From Hirsutella rhossiliensis (Eukaryota; Ascomycota; Sordariomycetes; Hypocreales; Ophiocordycipitaceae), in NCBI RefSeq assembly GCF_020360975.1, contig NW_025408673.1, positions 1,364,001 through 1,428,000 on the forward strand: a stretch of DNA of 64,000 nucleotides. Direction: 5' to 3'. The first letter of the stretch is position 1. Every line of letters begins with the position of its first letter. The notes under the pieces were generated by a model that had not been told where the DNA came from, did not search any database, and saw only the letters and a list, made by a program, of their open reading frames with translations. The translations under genes and the position numbers were made by a program. Below, one piece after another: positions 34,516 to 47,389 of the stretch.

Positions 34516-37025
34516 AGTAATATCTCTAGAAATAGTAATATTTTTCTTAGAAAAATCCTAGATTTTATCTATATTTTCTAAATAGCCTACTATTATTCTC
34601 TTAAAAGCTCTATTATCTAGCTTATCTTTAAGGTCTTTATTCTTATAATATATAAGGTTTCTAAGGGTCTTAATTTTATTTAAGGTCTTAAAGGGTAGTA
34701 TTATATTATCCTTCTTTTCTATAGGACTTTTAAATCCTATTATAAAATACGGTAATCTATTATATAAATAGGTACCTATTAAAATAGCTTCTCCTTATAA
34801 GTATTTAAGAAGCTTAGTAATAAATAAAAGAGCTCGTACTTTTTTTAATATAGTATAATTTATTCGTTCTATTCTACTATTAGATTCTAGCGTCCGAGGA
34901 GGACTAGAATTAAAGGTAATTCCTTCTTTTTCGTAATAAAGCTTTATTTTATATATAAATTCTTTAGCATTATTAGAAAATGCTTCTCTAATCCTAGTAT
35001 TTTTAGGGTTATTTTCTACCTTATTTTTAAATCCTAAGAACCTATCTAAAGCTTCCCCCTTTTTTTAAAGAAGGTATATTTTTAGATATTAGGTTCCTAT
35101 ATCTAGGAAAGAAATATAATATTAATATTTATTATAAGTAGGCACTTTAATTAGCCCTTAAATATATAATACTATTTTTTCTAAATAGGTATAAGACTTA
35201 TATAAAGGTTATTTATTAACCTTATTCGTTGCTTTAGCTCTAATATATATTTCGTATTATCTTATTTTATTTTCCTCTTTTAAAGGTATTTTTATATCCT
35301 TATTATATCTTTTTAATATTTCTAAAATAGCCCTACTATTTATATACCTTAAGTATAAGTACTAAGTATAAAAATCTATATCCTTTGCTTTTAAAGACGT
35401 AATAAGGATTAATTAGCTTTCTAATAAAGGTTCTATAGGAATATAATATAATTTATTTCTAAGAAATCCTTTAGTAAGGACCTTAGCCTTATTATTTAAT
35501 AAAAGGACTTTATTTCCTTCTATTAAGGCATAGGTATTATTAAAATAAGATTAAGATAGTATATTTACCCTTAATTTAGGTATATAAAAGTAGTCTTAAA
35601 GGATATACCTTTTACTATTATATAGGAACTTAAATACTAAGTCCCCCTTTCCTTTTATTAATATAAAGGAAGCTTTTCCTTAGTAAACTTTAGACTTAAT
35701 TTCTTTATAGTTAATAAGGAAATTCTTATTTAATACTATATACCTAGTAGCTCTAGTATTATAAATAAAATTAAAGATCCTTTTATTCTTATAACTAGAA
35801 AATCCTCCTTCTTTTACCTTTAAAACTAATTCCTTTATTCTAAGAATCGAGGCTTTTAAAGGTCCTTTAAATCCTTAGACGTTTATATAGGGGTCGGAGC
35901 CTTAGAAAGGTCTATAAGGTCGATATCTAGGTCTATATTTACTTATAAAGCTATATTTAAGACCTTATTACTATCGTCTAAATCGAACTCTAGCTTCGTA
36001 ATTTAAGCCTTCCTTCTTTTATTAATAGTAGAAATACTACTAGAAGGGGATTTCTTCCTAGAAGAATAAGAAGAAAAAGATTTTCTCTTCTTAGAAATTT
36101 AAGTTCTATCGTCCTTATTTCCTTTATTTAAAACCTAATAAGTAGGAGCCTTATTTAGATATAATTTATAGCAATTTACTATAAAATGCCCTGGTCTTTT
36201 ATATTCCTTATAATAAGGAGTATCTATAGAATTTCTATAGGATTTCTAAGGCTTCCCTTATATTAAGAAGGCTTTCTCCGAAGATTTATCTATATCCTTT
36301 ATTCTTCTAGCTTTATCTAAAAGACTAGCTATTAAGGATTTAAGGGTAAACGCTATAGAATTATACCTAAGGCTCTATATAATATTTATAATATAGCTTC
36401 TAAATTCCTTATTAAGGTAATTAAGAATCTATACTATAAGGATAACTTTTAGAATTTCTATATTATAGGATTTTAAATCCTTATAGATTTCCTTTACCTT
36501 ATAAAGGTATTTCTCTAAATTAAAGCTTAAGGGACTAAGATTAAAGAGCTGCTTTATAAGTAAATAATTCGATAAAAAATTCAACGGATTATATAGCTTT
36601 ATAAGCTTATCCTAAGTAGCTTTAGTATTTATTAAATGCTTAATTTATATTAAGGAGCTATTGTTAACTTAAAGAAAAATATAAGATAAGGCTTCTATAG
36701 TCTTTATATAATTTTCTTACCTTAAGGTAGCGATAAGCTTTTCCTTAGTAAGGGTAACTCTTATCCTTATAGTTTAAAGAGTATAATTTAAATTTCCCTT
36801 AAGTCTAAAGAGTTTATATTCTTTCTATCTACCTATTTTATATAAATTTAGTATTATTTTATTCGTAGGGATTAAGAAGTCTAGATAGGAGTTTAAGGGT
36901 ATAGTAAGGTAGAAGAAGTTATTAGGGGGATTTTCGAAAGGAACTTTAATCGGGTATTTCGATAAGGAATTTTAAAGGTATAAGTTAATTTCCTAGCTTA
37001 AAAGGAGTAAGCTAGGCTTATAACC
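34516..37025 (-). pseudogene. Second Copia family (Copia-2): integrase, protease and gag, RIP-dead
   Basis: Read on the minus strand from right to left, gag lies at about 36300-36990. A zinc knuckle at about 36170-36240 reads Tyr-Tyr-Lys...Gly-His-Phe-x-x-x-Cys, with Tyr from RIPped Cys. The integrase core near 34900-34960 reads Asn-Asn-Ala-Lys-Glu-Phe, with the second catalytic Asp turned to Asn. The catalytic-Glu box Asn-x-Arg-Ile-Glu-Arg-Ile-Asn-Tyr is at about 34850-34880. A Val-Gly-Tyr-Leu...Ser-Arg-Asp-Ile block at 34520-34600 marks the integrase end. It differs clearly from Copia-A. Reverse transcriptase is missing, cut off by the LTR at 34515. Confidence 0.72.
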
Positions 37026-37593
37026 TCTTAAGGTATATGAGTAAAAGTAGAAATTTAGGAAATTAAGGAATTACGTAAGACTATATAGTAGAAGGGAAGA
37101 AGGAGTATAAAGTAGGATTCTTAACGGAATTTATTAGTAGTATATTAGTATATAAAAGAGGTATTAAAGTTAATAATTCTATCTCTATTTACTAGCGGAC
37201 ATACTATCTTATATAGATAATTATAGCTAAACGGAAGAACCTTTTAGGACTAGATTTAAGCTACTATATAACCCTAAGACTAAGGAATTCCGTAATACCT
37301 TAAGTAAATCTAAAAGTATCTTAGTTCTACTAATATTTATGTTTAAAGGAGGTTAGTCGTGCTAGTATTCTTAAGAGGTCTTAGCTAGTATTCTAAGCTC
37401 GCTCTATTCCTTTAATGCCTAATTATATAATAACTAGCAACCCGATTAATATATAATAATATATAAAATAATAAGCGATTCTTACTCTATAGGATAGGAT
37501 TTTATCTATAATTAATATACTACTTATTAGCTTATATAATTAGGAGAGTATATTATAGCTACTTTATTTATAGTAGGAATACCGTTCCTTATA
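37026..37593 (-). repeat. LTR2 copy, partly RIPped
   Basis: It is exactly 568 bp, from tcttaagg to ccttata, the same length as the un-RIPped copy at 32728-33295. A few TG/CA remain. Its flanks are two different elements (Copia-2 on the left, LINE on the right) and show no convincing 5-bp duplication, so it may mark a recombination joint rather than a simple insertion. Confidence 0.82.
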
Positions 37594-39460
37594 ATAAGCT
37601 ATAACCCTAGGCCTTCTAGCGAGCTTAGGAAAGTTAGTAGAAGGGATAAAGGTTATAACGTTATAGGCCGGATACTATATAGGGATATAGCTATTATCGA
37701 TCTTATAGAGGTAAGGCTCTTATAATAAGATAAGGTCCGCTTTTATTTTTAGGGCCTACTCTAAGATCGATAGGTTAGCTATTTCCTACTTATTAGTATT
37801 ATACTATATAATACTAATAGGGTTATAGTTAGGCCTAGGGGGCCTAAGGGGCTCTAAGGGCCTTATAGGTATAAGGGGGCTAAGGCTATTAAGTATTAGT
37901 TACTCCTTTATAGACTCCGTATTATACTTTATTAGTTATAAAGTGCTCTCCTTTATAGTTATAGTATTAGACCTTAAAGTAAGAGTAGCCTTAGCTAGCC
38001 TTATAGCTAGGGTAGTTATAGTCCTTAGTTAAGTGCTTTTCTAGGTAAAAGGTATACTTAATAGGCTGCTAGTAAGTCTAAGGGTTATAGCTAAAGGAAA
38101 GGCACCTATAGTACTATATATATATAGTATATTCCTTATAGGCCTTAACTTAAATCTATTAACCTATTATATAGAGGCCTTTTTTCTAGTATTTAGCCCC
38201 TATAGCCTTTAAAGGGACTATAAAAACGACCTATCCTACCTTCTACGTTAAGCCTAGGGTGCCTAGCTACCTAGGCTGCCTTAGGATATCGATCCCGCTA
38301 AAGGTTTTAGCTTCTATAGCGAAGATACCGAAGATAGGGGTCTCTAGGAAGTTAGGGACGCTTTAAGCTACTAGCTTAGTCTAGCTAGTAAGAAGGTCGG
38401 CCGATTTAATAGGTAGCTCCTTAAGGTATAGGGACTACTTCTCCTACTACTTTAAAAGCTTCTTTATTATATATAAGGCCTTTATCGTTATAACTATATT
38501 ATATTTATTTAAGGTTAATAAAGCTAATATAGCTAGTTCCCTTATAGCTTTATTAAGCTTATTATAAAGCGTAATAAGGTTAATAGTTAGCGTTAGCGAT
38601 TCTTTCTTTAGCTTTAAGATAAGTTAAAAGTCCTCTTTTACGTTCCTCTTAGCTAAGGCCTTAGCTAGGTCTTAGCTAGGGCTTTCGCTAGAGCCTTAGC
38701 CGGGGCCTTAGCTAGGGCCTTAAGCGCTTTCTTTATAGTAACCTTAGCCTACGAGCTCGCTTTAAGGTTTCCTTAGGTAGCCCTAGGCTACTAAGCGGCC
38801 TTAGGCTAGTATAAGGGCTATTATAGGGGCTGTTAGTAGTCTAGGGTCCTTATAGCTGCCTTCTTAAGCCCTTTTATAAGGGTCTTATAAAAGGGTTCGA
38901 TTTTTTAAGCTTCCTTAAGGGCTTAAAGGGCCTACTAAAGGAAGCCCTAGGCCTAGTTCCTAGGGAAGGGGTACTACGGCTAGGGCTAGGTCTACTATAA
39001 GTATTAGAACGTAGGTCGGATAGGTATAGGGCTAATAAGGCTATTAAGTATAGCTCTCTTTTACCTCTTTACTTACTTTAAGGGCTAGTTAAGCTAAAAG
39101 TAGCTAGCTTAAGGTAGGGCTAGGCTAGGCTTAAAGAGGCCAGTCTTTAGTATAGGCTAGGTATTATCTTTTATCTTAATATCCTCTAGGTCCTAGTCTT
39201 AGGTCCTAGACCTTTCTTCTAGGGTCCTTAGAAGGCGTTAGCCTTTTAAAGCTTCTTTTAAGCGGGCCCTAGCCTCTAAGGTACTTATTTCGACCCTTAA
39301 GTTAAGGGGGTTAAAGTTAAAGGGACCCTCCTTATATCTAAGCTAGGGTCCTAAGTTAGGTCTAGGCTTAAGCTTATTAGCGGGGGGGGGGGTATATACC
39401 CTTAGTTAGCGAGGGTAATAAAGAGTTTTCTACCTATATAGGGGAGAACCTCGCTTAATT
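37594..39460 (-). mobile_element. 5' portion of a Tad-like LINE (minus strand), RIP-dead
   Basis: It is the reverse complement of the LINE piece at 15241-17770, from the end of ORF1 at left to the 5' untranslated region at right. The zinc-knuckle block of ORF1 lies at about 37960-38140. This copy lacks the LTR3 insertion and so shows the empty site. The 5' limit is uncertain; 39461-39613 may be more 5' untranslated region. Confidence 0.72.
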
Positions 39461-39613
39461 CGTAATCTTTAATAGTATATTACGCACCTACTAATAGCTA
39501 TCCGAGGCTATACTTAAGGGGGCGTAATACGCTATTCTTAATAGTTCTAAGCGTATACTTTTTTTATGTTTTAAGCTTAGTTTCGAAAAGTTAGCTAAGA
39601 AGATATAGTAAAA
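39461..39613. other. Short unassigned RIPped spacer
   Basis: It lies between the LINE 5' end and a Copia-A fragment. It keeps CpG and has an odd T-run with a TG near 39567. No gene is seen. Confidence 0.4.
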
Positions 39614-39723
39614 TCTTCCTTTATTTAAGTAATTCGTTCTTTATAGATAATTCCTTAAATAAAAAGACCTTATAAGGGTATATTATATTCCTTTTTAAAG
39701 GAACTATTACTTAAAGAGCTTTA
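39614..39723 (+). mobile_element. Copia-A RNase H fragment, plus strand
   Basis: About 110 bp match Copia-A from 10646 onward. It then switches, without spacer, to the minus-strand sequence of nearly the same part of RNase H, making a fold-back joint. Confidence 0.72.
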
Positions 39724-41036
39724 ACTATTAGCTTTTATTAATACTATTAAAACCTAATAAATAGATATAAGTCCCTTTTAAACCTCTTAGTATAACTAAT
39801 ACTAATAGATATTAATATATTATAGCTAGGTTAATAGCTAACTATTTTCTATAAGAATTTATATAGCCTATATATTATTATATTCTATAGCTAATATAGT
39901 TAGAATTTATAGTTATAGAGATATTAATAGCTAGCTAAGGAAAATCGCTTTTTTTAACGCTTTTAAAAGAGCTAGTAGCTCTACCTTTATATTAAAAGTT
40001 ATAATAGTAGCTTATTTTAAAGCTCTCTAAGTAATAGTTCCTTTAAAAAAGGATATAATATACCCCTATAAGCTTTTTCTATCTAAGGAATTATCTATAA
40101 AGGATAAATCGCTTAAATAAAAGAAGATTTTAATAGCTTATTTCCTTCCCTACCCTCCTAAGTATAGACTATATAATCTTATTAAATAAAGATAAAGGAT
40201 TACTTAGTCTACTACTTTTTAATACTTAAGGCTAGGATTTTAATTATACCTAGCTAGCTAAGAGACCGTAAAAGAAATATCCGGTCTAGTAAAAATAGCT
40301 AAAAAAAGTAAGGAGCCTACCTTCTATTAATATTAGTATTTCTCTTACTCCCTAGCTTGAAAGGACGGATTAAGTAAAAGCTCTTTATTTAATATTAATA
40401 TAAAGGGAAGCTTCTTATTAAGGGAATTAAGGAGGAATTTATAAGCGACCTTATTAATATAGGCGTCTTAGGTAAGCTAGATAGTCCGTTAGGACCTATT
40501 TTAAAGGATTTATATTCTTAGGAACTACTTTAACTCCCTTAGCTTAATTATCTTATAGCTTTATTATAGGCCTTATATAGCCTCCCTAGTAATAGCTTCT
40601 TCCTCTTTTAGGTAGGCCTAGATAATATCGTTAATATAGAAAAAGACTATAACTTTTTCCTTTTATATTATATACGGTTCCTAAGGGACTTTCTTAAAGC
40701 CTAAGGCTTTAAAGGAACCTATTAAATACTATTACTAAAGAAAGGGTAATCTTTATAGTCTATATAAAGCTTTCCTAAGCTATAGAACCTTTCTTAGTTA
40801 TTAGAAACTAAGAGGAAGTTATATATAAATAACTTTTTCTTCCTTAAGTAAGTAGTTAATAAAGGCGTTAACTATATCTATTTAATTAAGTTCGAGGTCG
40901 AATCCTACTATTATAGCTATAAAGGTCTAAAAGGATATCCCTACTAAGGTAGTTACCTTAGTAGGTAAATCCCTTTTTTCCTACTAGTTCCTATAAATAA
41001 CTAGCTAGGCTTTATACTTTAAAAGGAAGCTATATT
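39724..41036 (-). pseudogene. Copia-A RNase H and reverse transcriptase fragment, RIP-dead
   Basis: It follows the reverse complement of Copia-A from RNase H into reverse transcriptase, parallel to 41960-43260. It is interrupted at 41037 by the 3' LTR of another minus-strand Copia-A copy, which therefore inserted into this older one. Confidence 0.75.
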
Positions 41037-41514
41037 TCTTATATAGAGAGATATAAGAAGTATATAAAAATATATAAAGGTGAAATTAGAAGTAAGGGGT
41101 CGGATAGGCAAGGCAGAGAGATTTAATTCTTATAGGAGCAGCAATTACGGTAGGGGAGTAATTATTATATTACCTTAATTATCCTTCTTTCCTCTATCTA
41201 ACGCTCCTCTTTATACCTATCTAGCATCTTAATTAATAAAGAAGATCCTACTTAAAGAAGCTATTAATGTCCTTTCGACTACCGAGCTTTTTACCGGTTT
41301 TTTCCCCTCCTTTCTAGCCGTTACCGGCATATCCGTCTTATCTCTCGCTACCTCTATAGGAAGCTATCGCTACTTCTGCTTCCCCTCTTACCCCTACCCT
41401 CCTCTCTATACCTCCTTTTAGCTCCTTCCTTAAAACCTATTTTTTTAGCTTCCTAGGTCCCTTATACTAAGGGATATCTCCGAGAACTACGAAATCAGGC
41501 CACGCTTTACGACA
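41037..41514 (-). repeat. 3' LTR of a minus-strand Copia-A, partly spared by RIP
   Basis: This 478-bp LTR runs from tcttatatag to cgacaca, with its last bases (gacaca) preserving the original TG start on the minus strand. It adjoins the polypurine tract at 41515. CA/TG survive mainly near 41140, 41340-41390 and 41490-41520. Confidence 0.87.
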
Positions 41515-44500
41515 CACCCCCTTAGCTATAGCCTGCCCTTATAGAAAGGGTAAAGCTAAATACCTAGGCCGGTGAGCGTATAGAGGAGGTCTTAGTCTAT
41601 ACTTATCCCTTACTCGAGAAATCCGGGTTTTAGCCCTAGGCTCTTTTAGACTTACTTTAGGAAAAGGGGACTTAAGGAGGAAATTAAGTCCTATAAGAAA
41701 GGGGGGCTTCTCTAAGGGCAAGTCCCTAAAAAGGGGGCCTTTAAGAAGAATAAGTCCTAATTAAGCTAGGGGCCCTCCTCTAGGATAAGTCCTAATTCCT
41801 CTCTTTAACTATAGATGTCTCCTTCCTCCTACGTACTATTAGCTCCTCTCGTAGACTCTTAAGGCGGGCTTCTAAGGATAGCTTCTCTCGAACGTCTTCT
41901 AGCCTAATTTACTATAAAAAGACAGCTAGCTTCTACTTCGGTAGGGGCTTCGTAAGACTATCGGCTTTTATTAATGCTATTAGAACCTAACGGACGGAAA
42001 TAAGTCCCCTTTAGACCTCTTAGCGTAACTAATGCTAGTAGATATCGATATGCCGTAGCTAGGTTAATAGCTTACTATTTTCCTTCGTAAGAATTCGTAT
42101 AGTCTACGTATTATCGTATTCTATAGCTAACGGGGACGGAATTTATAGTCGTAACGATATTAGTAGCCGGCTAAGGAAAATCGCTTCTTTTAACGCTTTT
42201 AAAAGAGCTAGTAGCTCTGCCTCCGTACTCGAAGTTATAATAGTAGCTTATTTCGAAGCTCTCTAAGCAATAGTTCCTCTAAAAAGGGATATAATATACC
42301 CTTATAAGCTCTTTCTATCTAAGGAATTGTCCGTAAAGGACGAATCGCTCGAATAAAGGAAGATTTCGGTAGCTTATTTCCTTCCCTGCCCTCCTAGGCG
42401 TAGACTATATAATCTCGTTAAATAGAGATAAAGGATAGCTCTATCTACTACTTCTTAATACCTAGGGCTAGGATTCTAGTTATGCCTAGCTAGCTAGGAG
42501 ACCGTAAAAGAGATATCCGGTCTAGTAGAAATAGCTAAAAAAAGCAGGGAGCCTACCTTCTATTAATATTATTATTTCTCTTACTCCCTAGCTTAAAAGG
42601 ACGGATTAGGTAAAAGCTCTTCGTCTAATATAGGCGTAGAGGGAAGCTTCTTATTAAGGGAATTAGGGAGGAATTTATAATCGACCTTATCGATATAGGC
42701 GTCTTAGGTAAGCTAGATAGTCCGTTAGGACCTATTTTAAAGGATTCGTATCCCTAGGAACTACTTTAGCTCCCCTAGCCTAGTTATCTTATACCTTTAT
42801 TATAGGCCTCGTATAGCCTCCCTAGTAGTTACTTCTTCCTCTTTTAGGTAGGCCTAGATAATATCGTCGACGTAGAAAAAGACCGTGATTTTACCCTTCT
42901 ATATTATATACGGTTCCTAAGGGACTTTCGTAAAGCCTAGGGCTTTAAGGGAACCTATTAAATGCTATTACTAAAGAAGGGGTAATCTTCGTAGTCCGTA
43001 TAGAGCTTTCCTAAGCCGTAGAACCTTTCCTAGTTATTAGAAACTAAGAGGAAGTCGTATATAGATAACTTCTTCTTCCTTAAGAGGGTAGTTAACGAAG
43101 GCGTTAACTATATCTATCTAATCGAGCTCGAGGTCGAATTCTGCTACTATAGCTATAAGGGTCCGAAAAGACATCCCTACTAAGGTGGTTGCCCTAGTAG
43201 GTAAATCCCCCTTTTCTTATTAATTCCTATAGATAACTAGCTAGGCTTTGCACTTTTAAAGGAAGCCGTGTTTATTAGTCTTATAGATAAAGACCTACTT
43301 ATAGCTAAGGACCTGTTTTCCTCTTACCTTTTCCTTAAGGACCTCTTTAAAAGACCCTATTTCTTTATATAAGGCTAAGTAGTCTTTCTAGGCTTAGAAA
43401 AGCTAGTCTTTAAAGAGGTGTTTTTCTAGCTACTTTTAGTTTACTAGTAGGTCTAAGAGGTCTCTTTTATATACCTTCCTTACTAATAGCTATAGCTTAA
43501 AAAGCTAGCTTACTATAAACGCTTTATAAGAACTATCTTTTATAGTTATTAAATAAAAGTTAGAAAAATAATCGAAATAAGGGAAAGGTTTAGTCTTTTT
43601 TTATATTAGTCCTTATACCTTCCTTTACTTCTTAAAGTAGGGATAAAAAAGTAGCTAGGTAATCCTTTAAGAAAGGTACCTTTTCTACCCCCTTAAGGGT
43701 CGAGATAGGAAGACTAACCGAAAAAGCTACTTTTAGATCTTCTTTTTATTCTATAAGAGGAAGCATAGGAAGGTAGGCGTATTCTAGCTCTACTACTTTC
43801 CTATAGTTTCCTTCTTTATTTAGATTATTTAATCTCGTAGCTTCTTCTTCTTTAAAGTTAGCGTTATCCTTAACTACTTTAACGTTAGTTTCTTCTTCTA
43901 TTTCCTTATCTAGGGCCTCTTCCTAAGACTATTAAGAAGGGGAGATTTTAATCTTTTAAATTAGCTAACGTTATAAAAGTAAGAGGGGCTATTAATCCCT
44001 CTTTCTATTAAAGAAGCTAGATTTATAAAAAATTATATCTTTAGTTAAAATAACCTTTTATAAAAGAGGAATCTATATCTAGAAGATATTTATAGAATTA
44101 TAACTAATAAAGTAACTAATAAAGGCTCTAAGATTAAGCTTTTTCTTCTTTTTCCTTTTTAGCTATATATTAGTAGTTATAGCGTATACCTTATAGCTAT
44201 AGGTATAAAGGTAGGCTAGTTAGGCCCTCTTCTTTATAAAGAGCTTAATAGGGGATTTCTAGTTTATTCCTTAGGTAGTCCCTCTAAGGGTCCGGTTTTA
44301 AAGGTAATAGGCGGTCTTAACGACTTCCCTTTAAAGGTTATAAAGAAGCCTTAAAGCTAGTTTTATTATACGGGCCCTTTTTATTATAGTACCCCTTAAT
44401 CTTTCTACCCCTCCGTTCTAGGCCTAGGTATTTAGTACTAATAAGAGGGGTAAAATGCCCCCTTTTTAAAGCTAATTTAAGATATCCTTTATATATAACT

Positions 44501-46775
44501 CTCTATTAAACTATATCTTCTTTACCTTAAAGCTAAAGTAGGATTTTATTTAGTTAATAAAGTCCTAGAGGGTAGACTAGTTATACTTACTTAGGTAGGT
44601 CTATAAGAATTAAGGGAAAACTATCTTTAAAAAAGCGTCTATAAAAATATTACCTTAATAAAGCTTTCTTAGTCCTTAAAGACATCGGTTTAATCGACCT
44701 AAATTTCCTTATATAGCTAGTCTAGCTATAAAGGGGTTCGTCTAGAAATTTATCTCTTAGTCTTTCCTTAGCTAAAGTATTTATATTTAATAGTCTTTAG
44801 GCCCCTTATTTATACGCCCTATTATAGGCCTAGCTTATATAAAGCTAAGGGGCTAAGGTAACTAAGTTATTTATACTAAAGAAGACTATCTCCTTAGGCT
44901 ATTATAAGAAGGTCTTTTATAGTAAACCTATTCCTCTTAGTAGGGAAAGCTAACTTCTTAAGTAGTTCCTTCCTATAAATAGGTCGGAATTTAAGAATAA
45001 ATTAACCGAATTATTGCTTAATAAGCTTAATCGTCTAATATTTTTAAACTAGCTTTTTAGGCTCTAACGTTATATCCTAGAAGATTCCTTCCTCTTAAAG
45101 AAAGTAAAAGGAAATTAAGCTCGTTAAAAATTTAAGGTAAAAAGCTACCCTTTTTCGTTAAAGAATTTATATAGACCTATTAAGTAATTTTATTATTAAA
45201 TTTACCCTTCTATATCCCTCTAACTATATAGTTAATTTTATAGTAATAAGGTATTTCCTTTATACCTTCTTAAAGGACTAGAATTATAAGAGTATATTAT
45301 AGATATTAAGGGAAGTACTAAAGTTAAAGATAGTTAATTTTTATAGGGGATAGTTAGAGGGTCCTAATAAGTAGTCTTACTAATTTATAAGGAAGATAAA
45401 TACCGGATTTACTATACTAATATTTTTTCCTTAAATTTATAGCTTAAATAAAGGTAGCGGCGTTAATTACTATATCTTAGTAACCTAAATCTCGTTTATC
45501 TTTTTTTATAATAAGGGGTCCTCCTTAAGAGACTATTATATAATTTCTTATAGCCTCTTTAAAGGGTTAAATCCTTTAAGTTAGGTTTCCTTAAAGACCT
45601 ACTAGTATTATAATAATCGATAACCTAGGGATTTATAGGCTAGGTAGCCGTTTCGCCTTTTAGTTTTCTATTTCTTTAAGGAATCCTCGTCTTAGTTTAG
45701 AAGGTCTACTTAAAAAACCTACCTTTTTACCCCTTATTACTAATTTTAATAAGGTTCGAATTTAACTAGTTCCTTAACTTTTCGATTAATAGACTAAAAG
45801 GTCTATTAAGGGACTAGTTAGGCCGGTCTAACTAATAGGGCTAGGGCCGGGCCCGGAGTAAGATATATAGCTAGGGCTAGGGCTATAGTTAAAGATAAGG
45901 TTAAGGCTCTTAAAGGAGGAAGAGCTAAAGGAGTAATAACTATAGTAGTAGTAGCGGGGGCTATAGTAATAAGGGCTATAGTAGTTATAAGGGTAGTAAG
46001 TCGAACCGTTTAGGTTAAGTACTAGCTATAAAGGAATAAGACTACTTATTATTATACTTTAATAGCCTCTTTATTTAGTTCCTAGCTAGCTTTCTTAAAA
46101 GATAGTTAAGTAACTATTACTAATAAGCTTTATTAGTAGAGATATATCCCTTAGCTACTAGCTAGATAGAGCTTTTATTAAGAAGTATTAGTTAGCTTCC
46201 TTAAGGATTTCTTCTTACTTAGTAAGCTATAAAGAAGCTAGTAGGTTCCTAGTAGAAAAGGCTCCTAGCTATACTATATAAGTCTTTTTAATACGGTTAG
46301 TTATATAGCCCTTTAAGGGAGCTATTAAGGTCTTAAGCTTTAAAAGCTACTACCTAGGAGTCTCTTCTTCTTAAAGAGAGATTAGCTTTATAGTACTAAC
46401 GGATTCTATTATTACTATATAAGTAGTAGTTAGTAGCTTTATTTTATAGAGGTATTTCTTTCGGTAACTCTTATAGTTACCTAAGGTAGTAGAAAAAGCT
46501 CTTTACTATATAGAGGTTAGCTTAGAGAAGAGGGAAGCTCCCTTTATAAATTCCGTTGCCCTAAGATAAAAAGGGGGCTTAAAAGGGTCTTACTTATTAA
46601 AGAAAACTAAATTATAAATAGTTCTATTTATACGAGCTTATAACTCCTTTACCTACTTATCTTAATCTTAGGGCTTTATAAGAATTATTTTATAGACTAT
46701 AAGGATAGTAGAGTCGTTTTTCGATATCGTTATAAGAGAGGGGGTAGAAAAGTTAGTTAAAAATCGGCTTTTCTA
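41515..46775 (-). pseudogene. Copia-A internal region (RNase H to gag), RIP-dead
   Basis: In reverse complement it covers RNase H (41900-42300), reverse transcriptase (42650-43400), integrase (about 43900-45200), protease (about 45350-45450) and gag (45700-46775). It stops in the first part of gag at the LTR3 fragment; the 5' LTR is gone. It forms one arm of a large inverted repeat with 47390-51869. A short open frame at 41539-41721 is a chance frame in this relic. Confidence 0.82.
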
Positions 46776-47389
46776 GTTTCGTCCGGAATTTATAATAAGT
46801 ATATAAGGGGCTGAATAATATATTAAAAGAATAGCGTTGCAAAAGATACTTACGAACTTGCTTGTTTAATCTACTACTCCTAGGGAAATCCTTTGTCTTT
46901 TATAGACCATTGCTCGCCTACTAGTAGACTAATTAGTTAGCTTTCTAGCCTATTCTATAGTGCTTGAAAAGCTCTATCTATAGTATATCTTCCTAATCTA
47001 GTAGGTGGTCTGATTGTGGCGTGATGGTTGACGTAAGACTATGGGTTCTAGCATAAGTAGTGGATTTAACTAGAATGTTCTATGCCCTACCTATTCTCGT
47101 ATCGCGGATATCTTCGGAACCGCTAGGCTAAAATAGGCAATAGGGTTTTCGTTCTGCTCGTAATTAACCTATGCATTTTATATATATTTTTATTTATAAG
47201 GATAGGCTTATCCTAACCCGCTTTTACTAAAGGAAGGTATAGATGTCTAGTAGAGGTCTTTATCTTTTAAGGGTTATTCCCTTAGACTATATTATAGAGC
47301 CTCTTTTTACTAGCTTATTCTATAAAGCCTCCCTATACCTATTATTTCTTTATAATAGTAAAATAGGAATATAAGGGTATATTCTTATA
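46776..47389 (+). repeat. LTR3 copy, truncated at left, mostly not RIPped
   Basis: It matches the last ~610 bp of the LTR3 copy at 15775-16470, ending attcttata. CA and TG are present in its middle part (about 46830-47170), so RIP was light here. It lies exactly at the centre of the inverted Copia-A arms. Confidence 0.78.

Noticed and set aside
37026..37593. LTR2 as the 3' LTR of the Gypsy pol element
   Set aside because: The copy at 19722-21067 beside the Gypsy pol has its own 5-bp duplication (aatag), so it inserted there as an independent solo LTR. The copy at 37026 is not next to Gypsy sequence.
41539..41721. 60-codon minus-strand frame
   Set aside because: It lies in the RNase H end of a dead Copia-A and is a short chance survival between RIP stops.
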